DNA of 35,827 bases from an uncultured Porphyromonadaceae bacterium (lineage in GTDB: Bacteria > Bacteroidota > Bacteroidia > Bacteroidales > Muribaculaceae): NCBI GenBank assembly GCA_900541835.1, contig UQLL01000028.1, forward strand, positions 1 to 35,827. Direction: 5' to 3'. Shown in pieces: positions 7,897 to 15,245 of the stretch; positions within the stretch are counted from its first letter, which is position 1; each line of letters starts with the position of its first letter. A model generated the notes under the pieces. The model made no database searches. It was not told where the DNA came from and saw only the letters and a list, made by a program, of their open reading frames with translations. The position numbers and the translations under genes were made by a program.

Positions 7897-9002
7897 AGAT
7901 CGTAGTAGCTTTCGATACCTTCAAGGGCTGCGTTAACGGCTACGAAGCCTCCGAATACGTGGCCTCCAGGCTCACCGAGCATGGCGCCGAGGCATATGCC
8001 CTGCCGCTTGCCGACGGCGGCGAAGGCACCGCCCGCGCCTTGGCGCTGCTCTATGGCGGCACCCCCGTGGACGTGGAGACCGTCGACGCCTACGGGGCTC
8101 CGACCGAAGCTCGCGTGTACCTGCTGCCGGAGGGCGTGGCGGCCGTGGACATGGCCTCGTGCGTGGGGCTGGGCGCCGCCGAGGGCACCTCCCGCGCACG
8201 CGTCATGGAGGCTTCCAGCTACGGTCTCGGACTGCTGCTGCGCCGCCTGGCGGAGACGCATCGACCCGCCTCCGTGCTGCTTGGCGCCGGAGGCTCGGCC
8301 AGCTGCGACGGCGCCACGGGGCTGCTCGCGGCCCTCGGCGCGCGTCTCTGCTTCCGCACCCACACCCCCATGCGTCCCGCCGGACGACACCTCGCCGCCG
8401 TGGAGGGCCTGGATATGTCCGCAGTGGCCGGATTGCCTCCAGTGACGCTGCTGTGCGACGTCCGTGCGCCGCTGCTGGGCCCCGATGGCGCCGCCCTGCG
8501 CTTCGCCCCGCAGAAGGGCGCCACGCCGGCGCAGACGCTCACGCTCGACGCGGGCCTCAAGCGCTGGTGCCGCATAGTGGCGCGCACCCTCGGCGCCGAC
8601 CCGCGTTCCCTGGCCTTCGAGCCGGGAATGGGCACCGCCGGTGGCATCACCCTCGCCGCACGCCTGCTCGGCTGGCAGGCCGCGGACGGCGCCGCGTACA
8701 TGACCTCCCTCCTCTCCTCCCGCCTTGAAGGCGCCGGCCTGGCCATCACCGGCGAGGGGCGCACCGACCTCAGCACCCTGCAGGGCAAGGCCCCCTACGC
8801 CCTCATGCGCCGTGCCGCCGCCATGGGCATCCCCACGGCCCTCCTCTCCGGGCAGCTCACCCTGACGCCACGGCAGCTCGCCGCCGCCGGATTCGCCTAC
8901 GCCCGCGCCGTATCCCCCAGGCCACTCCCTGCTTCCGACATCTCCGCCGCCGCCACGCTGCCGCGCCTGGCTGCCGCCGCCATCGCCCTGCTTGAACAAT
9001 AG
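7893..9002 (+). CDS. Glycerate kinase
   Basis: This is a 369-residue type I glycerate kinase (GlxK/GarK family). The N-terminus MKIVVAFDTFKGCVNGYEAS corresponds to the family's DSFKG motif. ADGGEGTARAL follows, with the glycine-rich LLGAGGSASCDGATGLLAALGA motif and a late TGEGRTDLSTLQGKAP motif. It phosphorylates D-glycerate with ATP, probably to 2-phosphoglycerate as in this family, which feeds into glycolysis. The start overlaps the DUF2851 stop as ATGA. It is the last gene of the coupled MBOAT operon. A functional link with the acyltransferase genes is not evident. Confidence 0.93.
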   Translation: MKIVVAFDTFKGCVNGYEASEYVASRLTEHGAEAYALPLADGGEGTARALALLYGGTPVDVETVDAYGAPTEARVYLLPEGVAAVDMASCVGLGAAEGTSRARVMEASSYGLGLLLRRLAETHRPASVLLGAGGSASCDGATGLLAALGARLCFRTHTPMRPAGRHLAAVEGLDMSAVAGLPPVTLLCDVRAPLLGPDGAALRFAPQKGATPAQTLTLDAGLKRWCRIVARTLGADPRSLAFEPGMGTAGGITLAARLLGWQAADGAAYMTSLLSSRLEGAGLAITGEGRTDLSTLQGKAPYALMRRAAAMGIPTALLSGQLTLTPRQLAAAGFAYARAVSPRPLPASDISAAATLPRLAAAAIALLEQ

Positions 9003-9069
9003 ACCGCCCGGGCGCGTTTTCCCTATGCCGTAAGGAAACAAACAGGCACAGAACAAATCTTAAAATACT

Positions 9070-9660
9070 ATGTCAGCACAGAAAACACTGAAGGGTACGC
9101 GCACGGAGCAGAACCTGGCGCAGGCCTACATAGCCGAGTCAACGGCCGTGACGCGCTACACCTACTATGCCGAGTCGGCCAAGAAGGAACAGTACTTCCA
9201 GGTGGCCGACATCTTCACCGAGACGGCCGCCAACGAGCTCCACCACGGCAAGATCTTCCTGAAGTACCTCACCGAGGGAGCCGTCCGTGCCGAGGGCCCC
9301 GTGGGCGTCGACCCGGGCCGGCTGACGCCGACCACGGAGAACCTGGCCATCGCCGCCACCGAGGAGCTGCACGAGGGCGTGGAGATGTACACCCGGGCCG
9401 CCGACGTTGCCGAACAGGAGGGCTTCGCCGACATCGCCGCCCGCTTCCGCGCCATCGCCGAGGTGGAGCGGCACCACCGAGACCGCTTCCTGACGCTCAA
9501 GAAGCGCATCGACGACGGCACCATGTGGAAGAGGGAAAAGCCCATCAGGTGGCAGTGCCTGGTGTGCGGCTACATCTTCGAGGGCACCGAGCCGCCCGAG
9601 GTATGCCCCGCCTGCCTGCATCCCTACCAGCACTACATTCCCGCCGAAGAAAATTACTGA
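9070..9660 (+). CDS. rbr: Rubrerythrin
   Basis: The 196-residue protein has a ferritin-like diiron four-helix domain (about residues 10-145) with glutamate and histidine ligands in LAQAYIAESTAVTRY, ETAANELHHGKIF and AIAEVERHHRDRF. A C-terminal rubredoxin-like domain (about 160-196) has the Cys4 iron site CLVCGY and CPACLHPY. Rubrerythrins reduce hydrogen peroxide in the cytoplasm of anaerobes. The gene stands 67 bases after glycerate kinase and no clear consensus promoter was found. The stop TGA is itself part of a 16-bp repeat that starts the adjoining inverted-repeat element. Confidence 0.95.
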   Translation: MSAQKTLKGTRTEQNLAQAYIAESTAVTRYTYYAESAKKEQYFQVADIFTETAANELHHGKIFLKYLTEGAVRAEGPVGVDPGRLTPTTENLAIAATEELHEGVEMYTRAADVAEQEGFADIAARFRAIAEVERHHRDRFLTLKKRIDDGTMWKREKPIRWQCLVCGYIFEGTEPPEVCPACLHPYQHYIPAEENY

Positions 9661-9843
9661 CGCGAGTCCGGGAATCTCTCATCCCGAACTCGCGTTGCGA
9701 GGTCCCTGAGCCAAACGGCCAGCGCGTCCTCCGGCAATAGACGGCAGCGGTTATAAAATCAGGCGACCCGGTGGGATCGCCTGATGACTCATGCCTCATT
9801 GTGAGCTTGCCTAATTGGCTATCGTTATCCCGGACTCGCGTCA
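9658..9843. repeat. 186-bp inverted-repeat element at the rbr stop codon
   Basis: The first 16 bases (TGACGCGAGTCCGGGA, 9658-9673) are a perfect inverted match to 9828-9843. Inside lies a further inverted copy of the core (9683-9696), so 9661-9695 alone can fold as a terminator-like hairpin for rbr. A second hairpin has the stem ATCAGGCGA/TCGCCTGAT (9758-9785). No protein of note is encoded in the 130 internal bases. It could be a small non-autonomous mobile element, or two post-stop motifs facing each other downstream of the convergent genes rbr and the methyltransferase. It marks the left edge of the AT-rich island. Confidence 0.6.
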
Positions 9844-9870
9844 ATAACTTTAATGCCTCGTTTTGCCTTA

Positions 9871-11259
9871 TTAATTTACAGATAAACCGATGTTAGTATC
9901 AGAAAATTCTGATACTGGTTTCAATCCATTCCTGGTAACTTCCAAATCATGTGATGATCTGCATCCATTGATGAGATGATATTTTAATCGTTCGTTAATT
10001 CCAGCATTACGTTCGATGCTTCTTCTTACAATACCGGCGCATCCTGCAGGAGATAGATAATATTTTTCATCAGCTTCGGGGTCTACGATATCAAGCATAT
10101 GTGTTAGCTTGAAGTCATAAGGATAAGTAGATGCATTTATCCAAAATTGACTACAAGCGACGAAATTGTCAAAGAAGTATAAGTCGTAACTATCCGAACT
10201 TTGGGTGTTTAAACCTTTGGGCGGTAAAGATTCGGACGATGATTGATTAATTATTCTATCCATAACCCATGAAACAACAGGCACAGCCCATGAATTGCCA
10301 ATGGCTCGATACCTATTTGTTACACGAACGGAAGGTGAAATATTTGTATAATCATCAGGTAATCCCATCAGCCTCTCACACTCTTTAGGAGTGAGGCGCC
10401 TGACTCTACCATCTTGGCAAACAAATAATGAACCGTTAAATGATGCTGCGTTCCCATTCCACTTTGTACCATATGCAGCATATAAACAGTCCGAATATTG
10501 CCTGAATACTTCTATTTCGTGTCCATTTTTGGTTTCGGACAAAGCTCGCACTTCATCAACAAAATCATCAAACAAAGTAGGTGCGGCTTCCTTTTTCGGA
10601 GTGGGCTGTAAAGGGTCTTGAAGATTATCTCCAATCTCAAAAAGGACTGAGAAAGGATTAAAGTCTTTCCCTCCACCAACAACATATAGGCGTTTCCGTT
10701 GCTGTGGAACGCCAAAATATTTAGCATCAAGAACGCGCCATGCAATATTACGTTCTTTGCCAAAAATGCATCCGGCGTTCGCCCATTTGGAACATTGAAT
10801 TGGTTTATCAAGATCTAATAGCCCTGCAAGAAAAAAACCGAAAGCATTTGTCTTATCTTTTAAGACTCCTTCGACATTTTCCCACATGAAAACGGCTCTT
10901 GATTCTTTTAAAGCAAGACGTTTTTTGTCAATAGCATTTAGGATGTCAATATACTTCAGTGTTAATTGCCCTCTGTCATCATTAAGCCCATTTTTCCAGC
11001 CAGCAAGAGAGAAAGCTTGACAAGGCGTTCCACCACATAATAAGTCAGGACAACCTATTGAATCATCCTCAATCATTTTGGGGATGTCATTCATGTCCCC
11101 AAGATTTTTAATATGGCTGTAAGAATGCGCAAGAAATTTTTTGGGGAATTCGGCAATTTCTGATAGCCATAATGGTCTAAGCCCAAGCGGTTCAAGAACA
11201 AAGGATGCCGCCTCTATTCCAGAACAAACACTACCGTATGTTTTAATTTTATATGCCAT
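9871..11259 (-). CDS. DNA (cytosine-5-)-methyltransferase
   Basis: The 462-residue enzyme shows the ordered C5-methyltransferase motifs: I (GSVCSGIEAASF, SAM binding), IV (GGTPCQAFS, catalytic C80), VI (ENVEG, near 127), VIII (QQRKRLYVVGG) and X (YRAIGNSWAVPVVSW, near residue 330). About 110 residues follow motif X, including KYYLSPAGCAGIVRR, a segment reminiscent of the tails of phage and Dcm-type methyltransferases. It would methylate cytosine at a specific site to protect against the adjoining nuclease. Its start overlaps the upstream gene by 11 bases, so the two are co-translated. Codons are AT-rich compared with flanking genes. The recognition sequence cannot be predicted here. Confidence 0.93.
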   Translation of the reverse strand: MAYKIKTYGSVCSGIEAASFVLEPLGLRPLWLSEIAEFPKKFLAHSYSHIKNLGDMNDIPKMIEDDSIGCPDLLCGGTPCQAFSLAGWKNGLNDDRGQLTLKYIDILNAIDKKRLALKESRAVFMWENVEGVLKDKTNAFGFFLAGLLDLDKPIQCSKWANAGCIFGKERNIAWRVLDAKYFGVPQQRKRLYVVGGGKDFNPFSVLFEIGDNLQDPLQPTPKKEAAPTLFDDFVDEVRALSETKNGHEIEVFRQYSDCLYAAYGTKWNGNAASFNGSLFVCQDGRVRRLTPKECERLMGLPDDYTNISPSVRVTNRYRAIGNSWAVPVVSWVMDRIINQSSSESLPPKGLNTQSSDSYDLYFFDNFVACSQFWINASTYPYDFKLTHMLDIVDPEADEKYYLSPAGCAGIVRRSIERNAGINERLKYHLINGCRSSHDLEVTRNGLKPVSEFSDTNIGLSVN

Positions 11260-12154
11260 TCAGTTTTTTTATCAATTCTTTACGCCATTTTTCAATATCA
11301 TACCAGGCACAGCCAATGCATCCTTTCTCAGCGGCTTTACCGACTGTAGGTATATTTTCTGGCCAATCTTCAGTGCCGGAGTAAAAGAAAGGTATGCCAT
11401 AAAGTACACCCCTTTTCCCTTCTTGGAAGCATCGGCGACATACCTCTCTTTTTTGTTGGTTACGTTGATTATCTAAAAGCTGGAATTTTTCAATGACTTC
11501 TTCGTCAGTCATTTCCATTGAGTTTTCAGCTTTGGTTTCCTTATCCCAGCGAACTTCAGAAAATTTATGATCCGGGATTAGACCCTTTACTGTAGTTTGC
11601 TTTGATTCGAAGGCATTAATCCCATGAAGAAGACGTATAACTCGTGATTTAAATTGTGGTGTAAAAGTTTCGTAGCCCGTTTCACAATTAAGGGGAATGG
11701 GAAGAAGAATCCGTTTGGTTTTCTTTTTGGGGCCGCTCGGAATGCTTGCGACGGTATAACCGACGTCTTTAATATATTGAATTCTTCGTGCCGGATTATC
11801 ATTAGGTGGAAACTCTGTTTCTTCTTTGAACGATAGAAGGACGAAGAAAAATTCCTTGGTTACGTCAGCATTAGACTTTTCCCATTTAGCACGTTCGGTC
11901 TTTTCCCATTTTTTCATGGTGCTACGAGTGAAGAATGGCTTAATTTTCACCAAGTAATCAGCCAACTCTTCCTCTTTTTTGATAAAGAGGCCAGAACGTC
12001 TAATGTAATACGGGACTACGGTTTCCCATTTGAAACCATCATCCTGTATGAATATAGTTCTGACATAACTCTCGCTTGATTTCCCGTTATGTATTTCTTC
12101 GGATACTAAGATGTCATGGCATTTCAGTAACTGATTTAGTTTCTTACAATCCAT
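11249..12154 (-). CDS. Probable type II restriction endonuclease
   Basis: This 301-residue protein is encoded between an XRE controller and a C5 methyltransferase, overlapping each by 11 bases. That position strongly suggests it is the cognate endonuclease. The N-terminal part begins MDCKKLNQLLKCHDILVSEE. The C-terminal 60 residues carry two CxxC pairs (CRRC near 247, CIGC near 281) around GVLYGIPFFYSGTEDW, which may form a zinc-binding fold. I see no unambiguous PD-(D/E)xK or HNH signature by eye, and no named enzyme is recognised. The function therefore rests mainly on gene order. It could also be another accessory protein of the module. Confidence 0.6.
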   Translation of the reverse strand: MDCKKLNQLLKCHDILVSEEIHNGKSSESYVRTIFIQDDGFKWETVVPYYIRRSGLFIKKEEELADYLVKIKPFFTRSTMKKWEKTERAKWEKSNADVTKEFFFVLLSFKEETEFPPNDNPARRIQYIKDVGYTVASIPSGPKKKTKRILLPIPLNCETGYETFTPQFKSRVIRLLHGINAFESKQTTVKGLIPDHKFSEVRWDKETKAENSMEMTDEEVIEKFQLLDNQRNQQKREVCRRCFQEGKRGVLYGIPFFYSGTEDWPENIPTVGKAAEKGCIGCAWYDIEKWRKELIKKLNGI

Positions 12155-12434
12155 TTTCTTTCTTTGATTTAATGAGATCTAAAATATCTTGTTGAGTTAT
12201 GAGATATTTTTTACCATCAACCTGTGCAAAAAGTTCTACCTTTCCTTTTTGAGGAAACAAATCTTGAATCTCAACTTTAAGAGCTTTTGCTATTTTATCA
12301 AGAGTATCTAATGTTGGCGAGATATTGCCATTTATATAATTACTTAAATTGGGCTGACTAATTCCGGACATTTCTGAAAATGCCCTCAAAGTCAGTCCTC
12401 TCTCCTTCAGAATATCGCGTAATCTATCCAACAT
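12144..12434 (-). CDS. XRE-family transcriptional regulator (C-protein-like)
   Basis: The ATG at 12434 gives 96 residues beginning MLDRLRDILKERGLTLRAF. A longer TTG start at 12452 would run into the promoter and is less likely. Residues 1-60 are a helix-turn-helix domain with FSEMSGISQPNLSNYING as the DNA-contacting core. The tail ends DLIKSKKENGL. Small XRE proteins in this position act as controller proteins that time endonuclease expression after entry into a new host. A TAACTTTG box (minus strand, 12457-12450) and a 26-bp palindrome (12459-12484) lie directly upstream, as expected for autoregulation. Its stop overlaps the nuclease start. Confidence 0.85.
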   Translation of the reverse strand: MLDRLRDILKERGLTLRAFSEMSGISQPNLSNYINGNISPTLDTLDKIAKALKVEIQDLFPQKGKVELFAQVDGKKYLITQQDILDLIKSKKENGL

Positions 12435-12458
12435 AAGCTTTTTTAGGGACAAAGTTAC

Positions 12459-12484
12459 AAAATATATTAGAAATAATATATTTT
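12459..12484. promoter_or_regulatory. Palindromic operator upstream of the XRE controller
   Basis: Perfect 11-base arms, AAAATATATTA and TAATATATTTT, are separated by GAAA. The site lies just upstream of the minus-strand TAACTTTG -7 box, covering the promoter spacer. A related, partly conserved copy lies at 12544-12563. The XRE protein is the obvious candidate ligand (inference). Confidence 0.65.
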
Positions 12485-12505
12485 CAACAAAAAAAGTAGA
12501 TTCGC

Positions 12506-12563
12506 TTTGTCGTATATATTATTTTTACTAACTTTGCAGTACTAAATATATTAGATATAATAT
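12506..12563 (+). promoter_or_regulatory. Promoter and second operator for the divergent 99-residue gene
   Basis: TTTG (12506-12509) and TAACTTTG (12529-12536), 19 bases apart, match the Bacteroidetes consensus closely. Downstream, 12544-12563 repeats the operator pattern (AAATATATTA, 4 bases, TAATAT). It covers the expected transcription start and runs into the ATG at 12562. Binding there would block the gene, so both directions may answer to the same regulator. Confidence 0.65.
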
Positions 12564-12861
12564 GAAACTAAAACAACCATTGCGATCTTTCCTAATGGAA
12601 TGCTTAAACTACGAAGTCATAATGACCTCGTGGGGTATATCCCGGATAAAGATAGTTGAAAACCAAGTGTCGTTTTTCGTATGTGGATTCAATTACGAAG
12701 GATTGATTACAATAGGAGTCGAAGGAGATAATTTGATTTTAAGCTCATCTAATGGACTCTTAGGTGAATTTATAGATCCGTCCAAAGCCATCTCAGCTTT
12801 GGACGAATATATAGAGTTAAACACTGACCAATATAGCAAGTTGTTTAATCATTGGAAATGA
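12562..12861 (+). CDS. Hypothetical protein divergent from the R-M operon
   Basis: This 99-residue protein (MKLKQPLRSFLMECLNYEVI...) is not recognised. It has no signal peptide or membrane segment, looks like a small alpha/beta protein, and ends in SKLFNHWK. It is AT-rich like the R-M genes and lies inside the same repeat-bounded island. It has its own consensus promoter with an operator-like palindrome overlapping the start codon, and a strong terminator after its stop. It may be an accessory of the R-M module or cargo with a defence or anti-defence role, but no function can be assigned from sequence. Confidence 0.7.
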   Translation: MKLKQPLRSFLMECLNYEVIMTSWGISRIKIVENQVSFFVCGFNYEGLITIGVEGDNLILSSSNGLLGEFIDPSKAISALDEYIELNTDQYSKLFNHWK

Positions 12862-12863
12862 TT

Positions 12864-12903
12864 AATTCTGCATTTGTCGAAACACTACAAATGCAGAATT
12901 TTT
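12864..12903 (+). terminator. Terminator after the 99-residue gene
   Basis: A 14-bp perfect stem (AATTCTGCATTTGT at 12864-12877 with ACAAATGCAGAATT at 12887-12900) is followed by three more Ts, starting three bases after the stop codon. Confidence 0.85.
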
Positions 12904-12990
12904 AATAAAAAGGAGGCGATACGATATTTATTGATGGCCTCGATGAACTGCAGGTAGTCTTCTTCCGAACTGCGGAGATGGAATCTCTTA
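12885..12990 (-). pseudogene. Possible C-terminal gene remnant at the island edge
   Basis: On the minus strand an open frame reads RFHLRSSEEDYLQFIEAINK and onward to a TAG at 12887-12885. It has no plausible start codon before the repeat at 12992. The upstream part is GC-rich with an amphipathic, protein-like composition. The last dozen residues run into AT-rich island DNA. It may be the truncated end of a host gene cut by insertion of the island, or chance coding potential. Family unknown. Confidence 0.3.
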
Positions 12991-13006
12991 CCCCGGACTC
13001 GCGTCA
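12980..13006 (-). repeat. Post-stop repeat motif copy downstream of ksgA
   Basis: Read on the minus strand this is TGACGCGAGTCCGGGG followed by TAAGAGATTCC. It matches the internal copy at 9671-9696 at nearly every position, and 12992-13006 is identical to 9829-9843. It begins about 37 bases after the ksgA stop. Confidence 0.7.
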
Positions 13007-13032
13007 CTCTGATGCTGAGTGGGCGGACGGTG

Positions 13033-13052
13033 CGCCGCGCTTCAGCGCGGCG
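13033..13052 (-). terminator. GC-rich hairpin spanning the ksgA stop codon
   Basis: CGCCGCGC and GCGCGGCG form a perfect 8-bp stem with the loop TTCA, whose last three bases are the complement of the ksgA stop codon TGA. There is no T-run. The 16-base string GCGCTTCAGCGCGGCG recurs over the stop codon of the nfnB-like gene near 22,205. Confidence 0.4.
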
Positions 13053-13869
13053 TTTCCGTGCCCTGCAGGATGCAGGCGAGGCGCACGAACTCCGGCGGGG
13101 CGAGCTGCTCGGGGCGCTTGGGCAGGTATGGCTTGAGCGCGGGGGTGTCGAGGCCCAGGGGCAGGGTGGTGGCCTGCAGCGACGCGCAGAGCGGGCCCAG
13201 GGAGTTGCGGAGCGTCTTGCGCCGGTGGCCGAAGCCGGTCTTCACCACCGTGCGGAGCATCTGCTCGGAGCAGGGTAGCGAGGTGCGCCCGTTGCGCACC
13301 AGCCGCAGTACGCCGCTCTTTACCTTGGGCATGGGGCGGAACACCGTCTCGTCGACGGTGAACAGGTACTCGCAGTCGTACCAGAGCTGGAGCAGGACGC
13401 TGAGGATGCCGTAGGTCTTGCTTCCCTCGCGGGCGCAGATGCGCTGGGCGACCTCGCGCTGGAGCATGCCCGAGCAGGCCTGCACTTTATCCCTGTTATC
13501 CAGCACGCGGAAGAAGATCTGCGTGGAGATGTTGTAGGGGTAGTTGCCGATGAGGGCGATCTTCCGCCCGGGGAAGAGTGTGTCGATGTCGAGTCTCAGG
13601 AAGTCTTCCTCGCGGAGTCGCACGTCGGGGTATGCCTTGCGCATGTATGCGGCGGCCTCGGGGTCGAGCTCCACGACCTCGAGAGGCCGGCCGGAGTCGG
13701 CGAGCCAGCGCGTCAGGGCGCCGGTGCCCGGGCCTATCTCGACCACGGGCAGGTCGCCCAGGGGAGTGCCGGCGGGGTAGTCGAGCACCGTGCCGGCGAT
13801 GCGCCGCGCTATCGACTCGTCGGCCAGGAAGTGCTGGCCGTAGCTTTTCTTCGCTTTTACTTGTGCCAT
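13042..13869 (-). CDS. rsmA: 16S rRNA (adenine1518/1519-N6)-dimethyltransferase
   Basis: The 275-residue KsgA/RsmA protein begins MAQVKAKKSYGQHFLADESIARRI, the standard start. The SAM-binding motif is VVEIGPGTGALTRWL, the acidic ribose contact lies in EVVELDPEAAAYM, and the catalytic motif is IGNYPYNIST (NPPY-type). The C-terminal helical domain follows. It dimethylates two adjacent adenines near the 3' end of 16S rRNA during small-subunit maturation. Length is typical. It is a normal GC-rich host gene bordering the AT-rich island. Downstream are a hairpin over its stop codon and a post-stop repeat motif. Confidence 0.96.
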   Translation of the reverse strand: MAQVKAKKSYGQHFLADESIARRIAGTVLDYPAGTPLGDLPVVEIGPGTGALTRWLADSGRPLEVVELDPEAAAYMRKAYPDVRLREEDFLRLDIDTLFPGRKIALIGNYPYNISTQIFFRVLDNRDKVQACSGMLQREVAQRICAREGSKTYGILSVLLQLWYDCEYLFTVDETVFRPMPKVKSGVLRLVRNGRTSLPCSEQMLRTVVKTGFGHRRKTLRNSLGPLCASLQATTLPLGLDTPALKPYLPKRPEQLAPPEFVRLACILQGTETPR

Positions 13870-13916
13870 ATCTTATTAAGGTTCCGGGGCCGCGCAATGT
13901 TCGCCGCCCGGGGGCA

Positions 13917-13955
13917 AAAGAAAGGGCGGGACCGCCATCGCGGCGCTCCCGTCCC
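13917..13955 (-). terminator. Terminator after the C1B peptidase gene
   Basis: On the minus strand GGGACGGGAGCGCCGCG pairs imperfectly with the following TGGCGGTCCCGCCC, then TTTCTTTT follows. It lies about 50 bases past the peptidase stop and just upstream of ksgA. Confidence 0.6.
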
Positions 13956-14007
13956 TGAAACTAATGTCACGTTGCTTCCATGAAGCAGAAAAATATCACT
14001 TCCTAAG

Positions 14008-15201
14008 TCAGTCTTTGAATTTCTTGGAGATTTCCTTGGGCACGGCCTGCTTGTTGACCATGATGCCCATGGTCTTGAGCAGGAAGTATGGCTCGGAGCA
14101 GTAGAAGTATCCGCCGTACTTCTGGTTGGTGTCCCAGGAGTTCTTGACCTTGTAGTAGCGGTTGCCCTCCTGGTCGGTGGCGATTCCGACGATCGTCATG
14201 CCGTGGTCGTCGGTGGTCTCGTGGCTGTCGAGGCCCTCCTGGCGCATCTGCTGTGTGGGTACAACCTCCTTGACGGGGCCGTCGAACTTGAATCGCTTGG
14301 CGGCGCGGTCCTTGTCGCTGAGGGTGACCCACTTGGAGAGCTCGGTGCCTTCGAGGTTGTCGGGGTTGATCTCCTCGGGAATCACGGCCACTCCCTCGGT
14401 CCACTTGAAGCCGCCTTCGCTGACGTCGGCCGCCCAGGCCACGGAGTAGCCGTTCTCAAGGGCGTTGTCCACGATGGCCTTCATCTCCTCCATGGGCACG
14501 TTCTGGTAGGGCGCCCACAGCCAGTTGTCGGCCACTTCCAGGGGGAAGCTGCGGTAGAAGGGGTGGTGCGTGAAGCTGGTGACGCAGATGTAGTCCTCCG
14601 GGCGGATGCCGAACTGGTCGGCGAATGTGCGGGGGGTGTACTTGCGGCCGTTGTAGGTGAATGACTCGGGGAGCTTGCCGAGGTATGCGTCGAGGATTCC
14701 GTCGAAGCCCTGCTTCCAGGCGGTGGAGCGCTTCTTGCTGCGCATGACGCCCTTGAGGTAGCCGGTGAGTCCGTCGGCCAGCTCGTAGTGCTCGTGCTTC
14801 TTTGCGCCGTACTCGAGGCCGGCGTAAGCCTCTTCGGGCACGAGGCCGTAGTTGCCGAGCACGTACATGATGTCCCACAGGCCGCCGCCCTGGGCGAAGT
14901 TGATGGTGCCGTCCATGCGCATGTACTTGTCGGCCTTGTCGTCGTAGCAGTGGCGCACGGTGAACATCTCGCTGAGGTCGAGCTCGGGGCCTCCCTTGCG
15001 CATGATCTCGTCCTCGACGAAGGATGTGCCGGAGAATGCCCAGCACGTGCCGGACTTGTTCTGGTCCTTTACGGAGCCGGTCTTCACGGTCTTGATGTCG
15101 GTGAACCGGAATCCCTTGGCGGTGTCGGTCTTGGCCTCGGGGGCCTGGGCCAGCACGGGCAGCGCTGCGCATGCCAGCGCTAAGGTAAGTATTCGTTTCA
15201 T
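14008..15201 (-). CDS. Secreted C1B-family cysteine peptidase (aminopeptidase C/bleomycin hydrolase type)
   Basis: The 397-residue protein has a signal peptide (MKRILTLALACAALPVLAQA). It also has the papain-fold C1B catalytic residues: C53 in SGTCWAFSGTSF, H333 in TTDDHGMTIVG and N354 in KVKNSWD. C1B enzymes trim peptides from the N-terminus. Unlike cytosolic PepC, this one carries an export signal, so it probably acts in the periplasm or outside on dietary or host peptides. The ATG at 15201 is chosen for the signal peptide. The frame stays open to 15915, but that part only shadows the cytidine deaminase and its leader. The gene is 44 bases downstream of the deaminase and possibly co-transcribed. 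Confidence 0.92.
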   Translation of the reverse strand: MKRILTLALACAALPVLAQAPEAKTDTAKGFRFTDIKTVKTGSVKDQNKSGTCWAFSGTSFVEDEIMRKGGPELDLSEMFTVRHCYDDKADKYMRMDGTINFAQGGGLWDIMYVLGNYGLVPEEAYAGLEYGAKKHEHYELADGLTGYLKGVMRSKKRSTAWKQGFDGILDAYLGKLPESFTYNGRKYTPRTFADQFGIRPEDYICVTSFTHHPFYRSFPLEVADNWLWAPYQNVPMEEMKAIVDNALENGYSVAWAADVSEGGFKWTEGVAVIPEEINPDNLEGTELSKWVTLSDKDRAAKRFKFDGPVKEVVPTQQMRQEGLDSHETTDDHGMTIVGIATDQEGNRYYKVKNSWDTNQKYGGYFYCSEPYFLLKTMGIMVNKQAVPKEISKKFKD

Positions 15202-15245
15202 TGTATGTAGGTCAGTTGATTTTTCGGGTCGGGGGTGGGCATCTC

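Larger units (their letters stand above)
9844..12991. mobile_element. AT-rich island with type II restriction-modification module
   Basis: Base composition drops sharply after 9843 and returns to the GC-rich host style by about 12,912-12,990. The interval holds a minus-strand operon (XRE controller, probable endonuclease, C5 methyltransferase) and one divergent gene. The 15-base string CCCGGACTCGCGTCA occurs directly repeated on both sides, at 9829-9843 and 12992-13006. An inverted copy lies further left at 9658-9672. No integrase or transposase is present, so the mechanism of transfer is not shown. Composition and the flanking repeats support horizontal gain. Confidence 0.65.
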
